A stretch of DNA of 64,000 nt from contig CAXSGY010000004.1 of assembly GCA_964237235.1 (NCBI GenBank), positions 193,702 through 257,701 on the forward strand. The letters run 5' to 3'. This stretch comes from GCA-002050365 sp964237235 (GTDB lineage: Bacteria; Acidobacteriota; Blastocatellia; Pyrinomonadales; Pyrinomonadaceae). Position numbers and translations under genes: made by a program. Shown here piece by piece: positions 28,547 to 36,349 of the stretch (its first letter is position 1; each line of letters opens with the position of its first letter). A model generated the notes under the pieces. It did no database searches. It had not been told where the DNA came from and saw nothing but the letters and a program-made list of their open reading frames with translations.

Positions 28547-28621
28547 TTGCGTGAAAGGTAAAAACAAACCCCGAAATTGAATTGCCCCCGGCACGACTTG
28601 AACGTGCGACCCACAGCTTAG

Positions 28622-29269
28622 CTTACCTCACTTGGTTTCCCAAGCCACATTTTCCTTGCGGAAAACGGTTGAAAGTCTGGACTATATCTTAGACATTTCA
28701 GTCTGAGTGCGTATAGTCTCTACGGCGTCTCTGTGTAATCTTCGGCAAAATTAATTCCTTTTGCCTGATTGTTTTTAGTTGCTGCGATACGAATTGTAAA
28801 ACACTTTCCGACACTTTTCGGTTTGAAGTAATAACACTTGTCGGTGTCAGGACAATAAACGCAAAAAGCGTCAATTTGTGATTTATCAATTTGCTTTCCG
28901 TGCGAACCTTTAATGTCAGACCACCAACTTTTCATCGGTATCTGAATTGAACCATTAACGGCTCGGCGATATTTGACTTGAATTCTTATAAAACGGTTGT
29001 CTTTATAAGCGACTAAATCAAACGGCGCGTGTTCGGTTGCCGGAAACAAAACTAAGAATCCTTTTTCAACCAAATCACAGAAAGCCTTCGCAACTCCCAA
29101 ATCGCCTTTGTTTTTTTCGTATGATGATTAATCATTTCCACTTATTTCCAAAGGTTCTCACAAAGTTCCCTCGGTGTTGTCATAGGAATCTTTCGATTCC
29201 CTTAGATATTCACCGATATAGCACTCTCCACTATGCAAGTTACTAATTCCCCGCACAGGCTCCTATTTG
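28622..29269 (-). ncRNA. Group I self-splicing intron in tRNA-Arg
   Basis: 648 nt. Core helices are readable on the minus strand. P3 pairs GAGTGC (29221-29226) with GCACTC (28705-28710). P4 pairs CGGTG (29211-29215) with CACCG (29172-29176). P5 is GGAATC/GATTCC closed by a GAAA tetraloop (29185-29200). P7 pairs GACTATA (28712-28718) with TATAGTC (28680-28686). P8 is AGAC/GTCT (28691-28704). P9-type hairpins have GCAA and GAAA tetraloops (28650-28665, 28631-28644). The intron ends in G (28622), and GAG near its 5' end can pair with the exon CUU as P1 with a U-G at the splice site. An open frame sits between P4/P6 and P7. Confidence 0.92.
28720..29100 (-). CDS. Intron-encoded PD-(D/E)XK-type homing endonuclease
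   Basis: 126 aa from TTG at 29100. Family features: GVAKAFCDLVEKGFLVLFP, then TEHAPFDLVAYKDNRFIRIQ with VKYR, giving the Asp (D28) and Q-x-K (Q41, K43) of the PD-(D/E)XK variant known from the I-Ssp6803I group, and CVYCPDTDKCYYF. It would cut intronless tRNA-Arg alleles to spread the intron. Upstream in this frame lies KNKGDL, typical of the family start, but it is cut off from the nearest ATG (29135, MINHHTKK) by an apparent one-base loss in an A7 run (29111-29117). The gene is therefore frameshifted, uses TTG, or relies on slippage. The stop TAG falls right before P7. Confidence 0.8.
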   Translation of the reverse strand: MGVAKAFCDLVEKGFLVLFPATEHAPFDLVAYKDNRFIRIQVKYRRAVNGSIQIPMKSWWSDIKGSHGKQIDKSQIDAFCVYCPDTDKCYYFKPKSVGKCFTIRIAATKNNQAKGINFAEDYTETP

Positions 29270-29348
29270 AAGGCTGTTGCTCTATCCAACTGAGCTACGG
29301 GAGCATACAAAGAACGAATGAAAATCTTAGCGAGTGCGAATTGACAAG

Positions 29349-29468
29349 TCAAATTCGCGGAAACACAATCAGGAAAATGACGATTAAAAGCGCGACGATT
29401 AACGGAAAGGCGTTGAGAATCAACATCCAAAACGCTTCGTTCTCGAAATTAAATTTGCGCGGCTTCAT
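29349..29468 (-). CDS. Small single-pass membrane protein overlapping cmk
   Basis: 39 aa, ATG at 29468 inside the last codons of cmk and TGA at 29349-29351. The product starts MKPRKFNFENEAFWMLILN and continues with a strongly hydrophobic helix (PLIVALLIVIFLIVFPRI). The 20 bp overlap with cmk, in a different frame, suggests coupled translation. No ribosome site is visible and the function is unknown. Confidence 0.5.
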   Translation of the reverse strand: MKPRKFNFENEAFWMLILNAFPLIVALLIVIFLIVFPRI

Positions 29469-30132
29469 TTTGTTTTTCACGCACGAGGTTGAGCATTTGT
29501 TCGTAAACTTCCGCGAGATTCAGCTCGCTCGTGTCAATGACTATCGCGCCTTCGGCGATGGAAAGCGGCGAATCTTCGCGCGAAACGTCGCGTTCGTCGC
29601 GCAAATTTATTTCCGTTAAGGTCTCCTCGTAAGTCGTCACGCGACCGCGCGCTTTGTCTTCTTCAAAGCGGCGCAGGGCGCGGGCGGCGGGCGTGGCGGT
29701 CAGAAAAAATTTGATGTCAGCGTGCGGAAAAACGACTGTGCCGATGTCGCGCCCGTCGAGTACCGCGCCGTTCTTCGAGCTTTGTCCGAGCGCGCGCTGG
29801 TGTTCGACGAGAATTTTTCTGACTTCGGAAACGGTCGAAACAATCGAAGCCATCTGTCCGACTTCGGGTTTGCGAATATCTTCGGAAACGTCGCGCCCTG
29901 CGAGCAGAATTTGCAAGGATTCGGGTTCGCCGACTAATTCGATGCGCGAATGTTCGGCGATTCGGGCGACGGTTTCGGCATCGTAAAAATCCTTGCCGCT
30001 TTCCAGAACCGCCAGACCGACGGCGCGGTACATCGCGCCCGTGTCGAGATAAAGCAAACTCAATTCTTTGGCTAACATTTTGCCGAGCGTGGATTTGCCC
30101 GCGCCCGAAGGTCCGTCAATGGCGATAATCAT
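29449..30132 (-). CDS. cmk: Cytidylate kinase
   Basis: 227 aa from ATG at 30132; the frame is open for 79 more codons upstream but those are unlike the family. It phosphorylates CMP and dCMP. The P-loop GPSGAGKST is at residues 7-15, LDTGAMYRAVG follows, and DGRDIGTVVFPHADIKFFLT and RDERDVSREDSPL are both family signatures. It lies 145 bp from the tRNA-Arg 5' end, diverging from the plus-strand gene at 30273. No strong ribosome site precedes the ATG. Confidence 0.95.
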   Translation of the reverse strand: MIIAIDGPSGAGKSTLGKMLAKELSLLYLDTGAMYRAVGLAVLESGKDFYDAETVARIAEHSRIELVGEPESLQILLAGRDVSEDIRKPEVGQMASIVSTVSEVRKILVEHQRALGQSSKNGAVLDGRDIGTVVFPHADIKFFLTATPAARALRRFEEDKARGRVTTYEETLTEINLRDERDVSREDSPLSIAEGAIVIDTSELNLAEVYEQMLNLVREKQNEAAQI

Positions 30133-30272
30133 CGAATGCAAGTTTATTTGATTTGCGGACTTATGTCTAAAAGCCGGTTCGTTGCGAGGAAACTTTTTCC
30201 GGCTTTGCCGATAACTGTAAAAGACCGACTCTTTCAGATAAATTTTCGCAACAATTTTTGGAGGCAATAAAA

Positions 30273-32684
30273 ATGATACCGAGAGATACTTATGTAAAAC
30301 CGATTCCGCTGCAGCCGGTAGTGAAAACCGAACCGAAAACCCAACTGAAAACTCAACCGGCAGCGGCAACGACCGTCGCTCTCAGACCGAACGACGCGCA
30401 ATACGTCGGAGCGACCAATAAGTATAAATTAGATAAACAATACGACGCGACGCTGCCGACACCTTCTAAGGCTCTAGAGCAAATCAACAGCTTGCCGAAG
30501 CCCGACCCGACCGATAAAGCGGCGGTTGAAAATTATAAACAGCAGCGCAAACAAATTGCCGACGACGCGATTAACAATTCAAAGCCGCCGAAAATCGAAG
30601 ATTTTCGCAACGCCGGTTTGAACGGCAGAACTGCCGAATACGAATACGAGCAGGCGAAACAAAGTTATGACACGCAAATCGGCGATTTAAAGAAAATCTC
30701 GGCGGACGCGAAAAATTATCCCGACAAAATTTTAACGCCCTCCGAAGCACAACAGGAGATTGCGAATCTGCCGCGTCCGGACCGCGGCAATCCGCAGTCG
30801 GTTCTGGATTATAACAACCGGCGCGCGGCAATTGCGGATTCGGCTTTGATGTATGCGAAACCGCCGAACCGCGAAGATTATCTTCATTCCGGTTTGAACG
30901 GCGCGACGGCAAACTACGAATACCGACAGGATTTAAGTTATTACAATTCGGCGGTCGCCGAGTTGAAGAAAGATTCGAGCGCGGGCGGCACGACGACTCT
31001 TCCGCCGATGACCGATGCCGAAGCCGACAGAGCGGCGACCGATTACATCAACGCGCGCGGCGGCGTGAACAATGAAGACGACGCTTTCGGTGTCGGTCAA
31101 GACGTTTCCGCGCTTGCCAAAACCGACCCGGAAGGCGCGGCGTTGGTGATGCAGAAAGTGCAGGAAAAATTAGGCGGCACGACCTACGGCGATAATGTCG
31201 CCAGCGGTTTCGTTGATAATATGTCGGTCGAGGAGTTGCGCTCGTTTTCGCAAATGCCGGGCGGCGAAAAAGTCTTGAGAAGCTTGCAGGAGCATTTAAC
31301 GACCGGCGACGTTCACGAAGGCGAATATCAGGAATCCGACAAAATTGACGAAGCGATTACCGGCTTAAATCCGCAGAGTTTGATCGGCGACCCGGAACAC
31401 GACGCGAAAGCGGTTGACGAGCAGCTCCAAAAATTGCCGCCGGAAATGCGCGATAAATACATTCAGGCGGTTCTCGAACATCCGGCGGGCGGCAAAGCGA
31501 TTAAATACGCCGGAACGATGTCGCCCGAAAGTCAGGCGGCGTTAGGCAAGGCTCTCGGCGATTTGTATGCAAAAGACCCGTCCGGCACGATGGCGAAACT
31601 GCACGAAATCACCGATTCGCAGGACGCGACTTTATATCCGTGGAATCTGCAATCGGGTTTGGCGACCGCCATCAGCAAATCCGGCAACGACGGCTTGATC
31701 AAGGAATTCGCGCAAAACGAAATCAACCGCGCCAAAGGCAACCCGGACGAAGTTCTCGGTTATGTCAATGCCGTCACCGCTTACGCCGGACTTTCGCCCG
31801 CAGGCTTGCAGGACGTGATGAAAAACAATCCGGATTTCTTCAAAGCCGCGAGTGAAGCCGGAAAACTCTCATCCAGCTACGTGCAAACTATCGAGAGCGG
31901 CTACGGCAATCTTTTGAAAAAAGCCGCTGATGTAACCGACGCGAACGGTAATCCGACTCCCGAAGCAATGCGCCTTTTCAAGGAAGGAATGCAGTATGCG
32001 GGCGATAATATTTACACTAAAGAAGGCTTGGGCGAATTTTTCATCAAGCATCAGGACGCGATTACCAATACATATCTCAACAAAAACGGCTACGATTTGA
32101 CGAGCGAGGGTTTAAAGTCTCTGAATTCTTTCTTCAAAAATGTGCTGTTCACAACGCCGCTCGGCGCGAACGCCAAAGACGTGGCAATGGCGATTACGGC
32201 GAAAATGAACGCGACCTTAGCCGACGCAGACCGGCTTTCCGACGCTGATTTTGAAGCGAAATACGGCAAAAACAAACACGATATGACTTCATTGGTCGGC
32301 GAGCAATACGGCACGATGGTCAATGCGATGGAAGAATCTTTGAAAAGCATCAAAGATAAATCCGACGAGGAAGCCAAACAAATCGTTGATGTCTTAGGCG
32401 GCATTATCAGCGTCGGCGAAGCGGCAGGCAGTCTCGCCGGACCTGAAGCGACCATCGGCTCGGCGATTATCGGCGAAGGCTTAAAGCTCGCGCTCGGCGC
32501 GGCGGGCGACGACATCGCCCGGGGCAAATACGACGAGGCGGTCAAAGAATTGAAGAACAACGGCATTGATCCCCAAAATTTCGACGATTATACGTTCAAC
32601 GACGTGCTTGGAAAGATCGAAAACACAACGGCGCACGATTCGGTGCGCGATGCCTTCGATTACGTCAAGGAAGTTCTCGAATAA
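30273..32684 (+). CDS. Large soluble protein of unknown function with an internal duplication
   Basis: 803 aa from ATG at 30273, with GGAGG 8 nt upstream. There is no signal peptide and no membrane helix except a Gly/Ala-rich hydrophobic patch near the C-terminus (GPEATIGSAIIGEGLKLALG). Residues about 61-144 and 154-234 are a tandem duplication: SKPPKIEDFRNAGLNGRTAEY and AKPPNREDYLHSGLNGATANY match block for block. The rest is helical, with motifs such as MSPESQAALGKALGDLYAKD. The Pro/Lys/Thr-rich N-terminus could be an export or docking tail. A second unknown protein of similar style follows at 32959. A T6SS substrate or a scaffold of a polymorphic toxin is possible but not shown. Confidence 0.85.
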   Translation: MIPRDTYVKPIPLQPVVKTEPKTQLKTQPAAATTVALRPNDAQYVGATNKYKLDKQYDATLPTPSKALEQINSLPKPDPTDKAAVENYKQQRKQIADDAINNSKPPKIEDFRNAGLNGRTAEYEYEQAKQSYDTQIGDLKKISADAKNYPDKILTPSEAQQEIANLPRPDRGNPQSVLDYNNRRAAIADSALMYAKPPNREDYLHSGLNGATANYEYRQDLSYYNSAVAELKKDSSAGGTTTLPPMTDAEADRAATDYINARGGVNNEDDAFGVGQDVSALAKTDPEGAALVMQKVQEKLGGTTYGDNVASGFVDNMSVEELRSFSQMPGGEKVLRSLQEHLTTGDVHEGEYQESDKIDEAITGLNPQSLIGDPEHDAKAVDEQLQKLPPEMRDKYIQAVLEHPAGGKAIKYAGTMSPESQAALGKALGDLYAKDPSGTMAKLHEITDSQDATLYPWNLQSGLATAISKSGNDGLIKEFAQNEINRAKGNPDEVLGYVNAVTAYAGLSPAGLQDVMKNNPDFFKAASEAGKLSSSYVQTIESGYGNLLKKAADVTDANGNPTPEAMRLFKEGMQYAGDNIYTKEGLGEFFIKHQDAITNTYLNKNGYDLTSEGLKSLNSFFKNVLFTTPLGANAKDVAMAITAKMNATLADADRLSDADFEAKYGKNKHDMTSLVGEQYGTMVNAMEESLKSIKDKSDEEAKQIVDVLGGIISVGEAAGSLAGPEATIGSAIIGEGLKLALGAAGDDIARGKYDEAVKELKNNGIDPQNFDDYTFNDVLGKIENTTAHDSVRDAFDYVKEVLE

Positions 32685-32708
32685 ACCCTTCGGTCTAACC
32701 GACTATTC

Positions 32709-32742
32709 GCGCGTGTTGAGTTTTTTCAGCACGCGCTTTTTC
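32709..32742 (+). terminator. Rho-independent terminator
   Basis: 10 bp GC-rich stem (32709-32718 with 32727-32736, one G-U) followed by TTTTTCGTTTTTT, 25 nt after the stop of the 803-aa gene. Confidence 0.9.
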
Positions 32743-32958
32743 GTTTTTTAACGAACTCAAAAAAAATTCCGCGAACCGTCGAAAATTTCGACGCGCATTC
32801 TCTAAAAACGCGCTGAAATGATTGTAAATAAACAAATAAACCGGAAACCTTTCAGTAAAATCGCCGATAACTCGAATTGAAAAAAGCAAAAAAAATTCGC
32901 TTTTCTCACAGCCTTTAAATTTACGCGAAAATCTATTATTAAATAACGAGGTGCGAAA

Positions 32959-34620
32959 ATGTTTGATGACGTTGCAAGAATAAATAACAAAGTAAATGTC
33001 GAGCCGCCGAAATCCGCCGTGGTCGAAAAACCCTTGATCGACGCGCCGACCGAACAGCCGAATACGAGCAAAGCCGCCGAACTGGATTTCGGCAACGCCG
33101 CGCTAAAATTCAAGCTCGAAAATCTTTGGAACAAACTGCCGCTCGACGCGCCGCCGGTGGAGGCGCAAAATCTGGTTGACACCGGCTATCCGCAGGAAGC
33201 CCAAACCGGCGACGAAGCGGCGGCGCGTTTGAAAAACAAGGAAAATTATTGGGGACCCGAAGCTCAAAATAATCGCGGGCGCGATTTTATGGAAACGGTC
33301 AACGCCCACAAAAACGACCCGGAATTTTTGAATAAAATGTATCAATCGCTCGGACCGGAAGAGACGGCGCGACTGCTCGAAGACACGAGCCACGCCGTCC
33401 GCAACGACAACCGCAACGATTTCCCGAACGAATCGGACGTGCGCGGCAATTACGAAGCGATTGCGAAAAGTTTGGCGGCGATGCCCGATTCTTTTCAATA
33501 CGAAGTCGGCGCGAACGCCGTCAAACAGGGCAATTATGAAGTCGGCATTATTTTAAGTCAGGCGGGCGGCGGCACGGCAGCGAAACGCGGATTTCTCGAC
33601 GCGATCAAAGCGGACGCGCTCGGCGGCGACGAATACAAAAACTATATCGCGGCGCGTATGACGGGCGAAGTTTTAGCGTCCGATCCGCAGCTCGTCAAAG
33701 AATATTTAGCGGGCGGCAGAGACGATAAAGGAAATTGGATCGCGCCGAAATGGTCGGCAGCCGAAACATCGAAACTGTTCAAAAACGGCTTGGCAATGCC
33801 GCCGCTCGGCGACACTTATCATTACGATTGGTCGCTGATGAAGGGCGAGGGCTTAGAGCGCGTCGTCGGAATGGCGGCTGATTTGAAGGGCGCGGATTAC
33901 AGCGACTTTCGCGCCAGAGTTTTCCGCGACGCGGCGACGGTTTTGAAGGACACGCACACGGGCGACCGCCTGCGGCAATCGCTGGTTGATAATTTGCAGA
34001 AATTATTTTTAAGCGATCCGCGCGGCATCGTTGACAAACTTTTCGATAACAACGGACCCGATTCGCCGTATGACGGCAGCGGACAGGCGTTGTCTTTGTT
34101 TTTGCGCGAAGCGGTTTTCGCCAATCCGAACCCGGACGGCGAAATGGTCAACGCCGTTTCCAATTTGATGGGCGATCTGCGCGCCGATATGCTCAACCCG
34201 GACAACAAAGGCAAAAGTCCGAACAACGAATATTACGCGAAACTTTTGGGCGACGTTCTCGGCTCGGTCGCGTCCGCTTATAAACGCGCCGTCAAAGACA
34301 ACGGCGAAGACCAGAAAACGCGCGAAGCCCTCGTCGGCACGCTCGTTGATCTAGCCGCCAAACCGATTGAAGTCGGCGGCGGCGAAGTCGGCAGTATGGC
34401 GAAGGAGCAAGCAAAGGAACTCGTGAAAAGTCTTTTGAGCGATTTTCTGAACGGCGACTTAAAAGCCGACGAGAAAGGCATGCAAACGATTCTCAATAAA
34501 CTATTCGACACCGCTTTCGCCGGCGCACGCGATTTTGACAGCAAAAACGGTACGAACATCGAGGCGAACGTCAAAGTCGAAACGATTTGGGTTGATTTCC
34601 TGCGCGAGCTTTTCGGCTAA
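32959..34620 (+). CDS. Second large unknown soluble protein
   Basis: 553 aa, ATG at 32959 with GAGGTG upstream. A Pro/Glu/Lys-rich N-terminal tail (about 1-40) precedes a helical body with no signal peptide or membrane helix. The stretch DPEFLNKMYQSLGPEETARL resembles helical segments in long scaffold parts of polymorphic-toxin proteins. Other blocks are AGGGTAAKRGFLDAIKADAL and SDPRGIVDKLFDNNGPDSPY. No catalytic motif is visible. It shares style, N-terminal tail and orientation with the preceding 803-aa protein but is separated by a terminator, so it has its own transcript. The two may act together. Confidence 0.85.
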   Translation: MFDDVARINNKVNVEPPKSAVVEKPLIDAPTEQPNTSKAAELDFGNAALKFKLENLWNKLPLDAPPVEAQNLVDTGYPQEAQTGDEAAARLKNKENYWGPEAQNNRGRDFMETVNAHKNDPEFLNKMYQSLGPEETARLLEDTSHAVRNDNRNDFPNESDVRGNYEAIAKSLAAMPDSFQYEVGANAVKQGNYEVGIILSQAGGGTAAKRGFLDAIKADALGGDEYKNYIAARMTGEVLASDPQLVKEYLAGGRDDKGNWIAPKWSAAETSKLFKNGLAMPPLGDTYHYDWSLMKGEGLERVVGMAADLKGADYSDFRARVFRDAATVLKDTHTGDRLRQSLVDNLQKLFLSDPRGIVDKLFDNNGPDSPYDGSGQALSLFLREAVFANPNPDGEMVNAVSNLMGDLRADMLNPDNKGKSPNNEYYAKLLGDVLGSVASAYKRAVKDNGEDQKTREALVGTLVDLAAKPIEVGGGEVGSMAKEQAKELVKSLLSDFLNGDLKADEKGMQTILNKLFDTAFAGARDFDSKNGTNIEANVKVETIWVDFLRELFG

Positions 34621-34650
34621 TCGCCGATTGTTAAATCCAAAAACAAAAAT

Positions 34651-34682
34651 GGCTGAATCAACTTTGATTCAGCCGTTTTTGT
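34651..34682. terminator. Terminator between convergent genes
   Basis: 9 bp stem GGCTGAATC/GATTCAGCC (34651-34659, 34666-34674), 6 nt loop, T-run GTTTTTGTTTG on the plus side and A-rich sequence before it, so it can also stop the minus-strand gene at 34711. Confidence 0.88.
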
Positions 34683-34710
34683 TTGATTTTTATTTTTTAT
34701 AAAGTAAAAA

Positions 34711-35772
34711 TTATTTCTTCTCAAGCGTTTTATCAATCATTTCCCGCAAGGTTTTATTCGTTTCGGTTGTGCGGTGCGTTTCGACGATTTCGAGTTCCGC
34801 CGCGCCGCCGTCGAGAATCAACGCCGAAAGCGCGTCGAACCGAATCAATTCGGCTTCGTCCGCCAGCATTTTCTTCAAAACGTCGAAACTTTTTTCCTTT
34901 CGGCGGGCAACGAGGGCGTAAGCGGCGAGACCGCGCTTTCTCAAATCCGCATCGGTCGTCAAAGCCGTCAGCGTGTCGTCGAACGACGCTCCGGCGTGGT
35001 TATAGAGCGTTTGAAAAGTCTGCCATCGGACGATGCTGTCGTCGTTGCCCATACAATTTAAGAGCGGTTTGACATATTCATTTTTCCATTGCCGTGCCAT
35101 CTGTCCGACGGCGTTTCCGACGACAAAGGCATTCGCGTCGGTCGAAATTTCAATTAACGATTTACCGCTTTTCACCAATTCGGCAAAACGCGCATCGGCG
35201 GCGGCAACGGCGATGTTTGTAATTCTCGATTCGACGAATTCGGTCTCGTAAGCGTGCGGATCGAGAAAATAAGCATTGAAATAATATTTCAGAGCCTTTT
35301 CGTTGTCGTTTTTAACTTTGAAGTAAAATCGTCCGACCCAGCCTTGAATAAAGCCGGATTTCGGCGCGCGCGCGGCGGCTTCGACGAGAAATTTTTCGGC
35401 TTCGTTCTGGTTTCCCGCCGCTAATAAACGCGAACCTTCTTCGAATGCTTTTTTCGCTTCAACACCCGGTTCGGGCGAATTGTCGCCGAAAAATTTGACG
35501 AACGCCGCGTCGAAATCTTTTTCGGCGAACCTGTAGCGGCGGGCATATTCCATAATTAAAAACGCCTGCAATTTATCGTTTTTGTCGAGATAATATTGCG
35601 CGAGCGCGAAATGCGCCGCGGGCTGCAGATATTTGACGGCGAATTGTTTTCGCAATTCGGAAAGTTTCGCGGCGGGCGTTTGCGAAAAAGCGTCGGCAAC
35701 GAAAATCAAAAACGCCAATGCCGTCAGAACGACAAACGAAACGGCTTTTTGAGAATGTCTTCGATTTTTCAT
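34711..35772 (-). CDS. Exported TPR/HEAT-repeat protein
   Basis: 353 aa from ATG at 35772; the codon two earlier is TTG. The signal peptide is AVSFVVLTALAFLIFVADAF with cleavage near FSQ. TPR-like helices follow (HFALAQYYLDKNDKLQAFLI, LLAAGNQNEAEKFLVEAAAR, NDNEKALKYYFNAYFLDP), then HEAT-like repeats in the last third (DSIVRWQTFQTLYNHA, LRKRGLAAYALVARRKE, LIRFDALSALILDGGAAE). It is probably a periplasmic scaffold or binding protein; no enzyme motif is seen. It stands 45 bp downstream of the next gene and on the same strand. Confidence 0.75.
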   Translation of the reverse strand: MKNRRHSQKAVSFVVLTALAFLIFVADAFSQTPAAKLSELRKQFAVKYLQPAAHFALAQYYLDKNDKLQAFLIMEYARRYRFAEKDFDAAFVKFFGDNSPEPGVEAKKAFEEGSRLLAAGNQNEAEKFLVEAAARAPKSGFIQGWVGRFYFKVKNDNEKALKYYFNAYFLDPHAYETEFVESRITNIAVAAADARFAELVKSGKSLIEISTDANAFVVGNAVGQMARQWKNEYVKPLLNCMGNDDSIVRWQTFQTLYNHAGASFDDTLTALTTDADLRKRGLAAYALVARRKEKSFDVLKKMLADEAELIRFDALSALILDGGAAELEIVETHRTTETNKTLREMIDKTLEKK

Positions 35773-35816
35773 ACGCAAAAAATATGTTTCCGAAAGCGCG
35801 CCATTGCCGAGCGCGG

Positions 35817-36344
35817 TTATCTGTCCGTTTCAACTAAAATCCGATTGTTTTTTTTCGCGCTGATAAAAAGATGCGCGGTGATCAAAGTCATCAAATTTTT
35901 CTGCGAAATATCCAAACCGACGATATTGAGATTCAATGCTTCGAATCCGAGCGTCTGATTATAGGAAACGAGTTTGCGCCCGGTTTTGGAAGTTTTACCC
36001 AGGTATTTTTCGACGTTTTTGATTTCCAGAGAAACGAATTTGCTGGAAAAAACATTGTTCGGATACGCCGCTTCGATGTCGTCCCAGAAAATTTTCCCGA
36101 TGCCGAGCGATTTGTCTTCGATGCCTTCGTCGTCGAGAATCAGACGCGGCGCGGTGTTCAAAAAGTGCTTCAGAAAAACGATCAATCCGAATCCGAAAAG
36201 CGCGATGCTCGACCAACCGATAATATTTCCGCGCAAATCTTTGGCGATTGCCAAAATAAAAATGCCGCCCGCGACGAATACCAAACAAACGAGCAGTAAT
36301 AAACCCGTCTTCACGCGGCTGAATTTTATTTCGATTTTGTCCAT
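35817..36344 (-). CDS. Membrane protein, STM3941-like
   Basis: 175 aa. Two N-terminal membrane helices (TGLLLLVCLVFVAGGIFILA, GWSSIALFGFGLIVFLKHFL) are followed by a cytosolic PH-like beta domain (APRLILDDEGIEDKSLGIGK, IFWDDIEAAY). This arrangement fits the STM3941 family of unknown role. It begins 5 nt after the threonine aldolase stop, so the two are probably cotranscribed, although no functional link is evident. Confidence 0.7.
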   Translation of the reverse strand: MDKIEIKFSRVKTGLLLLVCLVFVAGGIFILAIAKDLRGNIIGWSSIALFGFGLIVFLKHFLNTAPRLILDDEGIEDKSLGIGKIFWDDIEAAYPNNVFSSKFVSLEIKNVEKYLGKTSKTGRKLVSYNQTLGFEALNLNIVGLDISQKNLMTLITAHLFISAKKNNRILVETDR

Positions 36345-36349
36345 CGTTT

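Larger units (their letters stand above)
28583..29304 (-). tRNA. tRNA-Arg(TCT), interrupted by a group I intron
   Basis: The 5' exon is 29304 down to 29270 (35 nt, ending C32-U33-U34) and the 3' exon is 28621 down to 28583 (39 nt, starting C35-U36-A37-A38). Joined they give a standard cloverleaf: acceptor GCTCCCG/CGGGGGC, D-stem GCTC/GAGC, anticodon stem ACAGC/GCTGT with loop CTTCTAA, T-stem GCACG/CGTGC, discriminator A. CCA is not encoded. The split lies between anticodon positions 34 and 35, the place used by group I introns of tRNA-Leu(UAA). Exact splice points follow from the U before the intron and G as its last base. Confidence 0.93.

Noticed and set aside
28583..28640. Truncated or fragmentary tRNA at the HNH upstream side
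   Set aside because: At first sight a lone T-arm and acceptor; the matching 5' half at 29270-29304 shows it is the 3' exon of a split tRNA-Arg.
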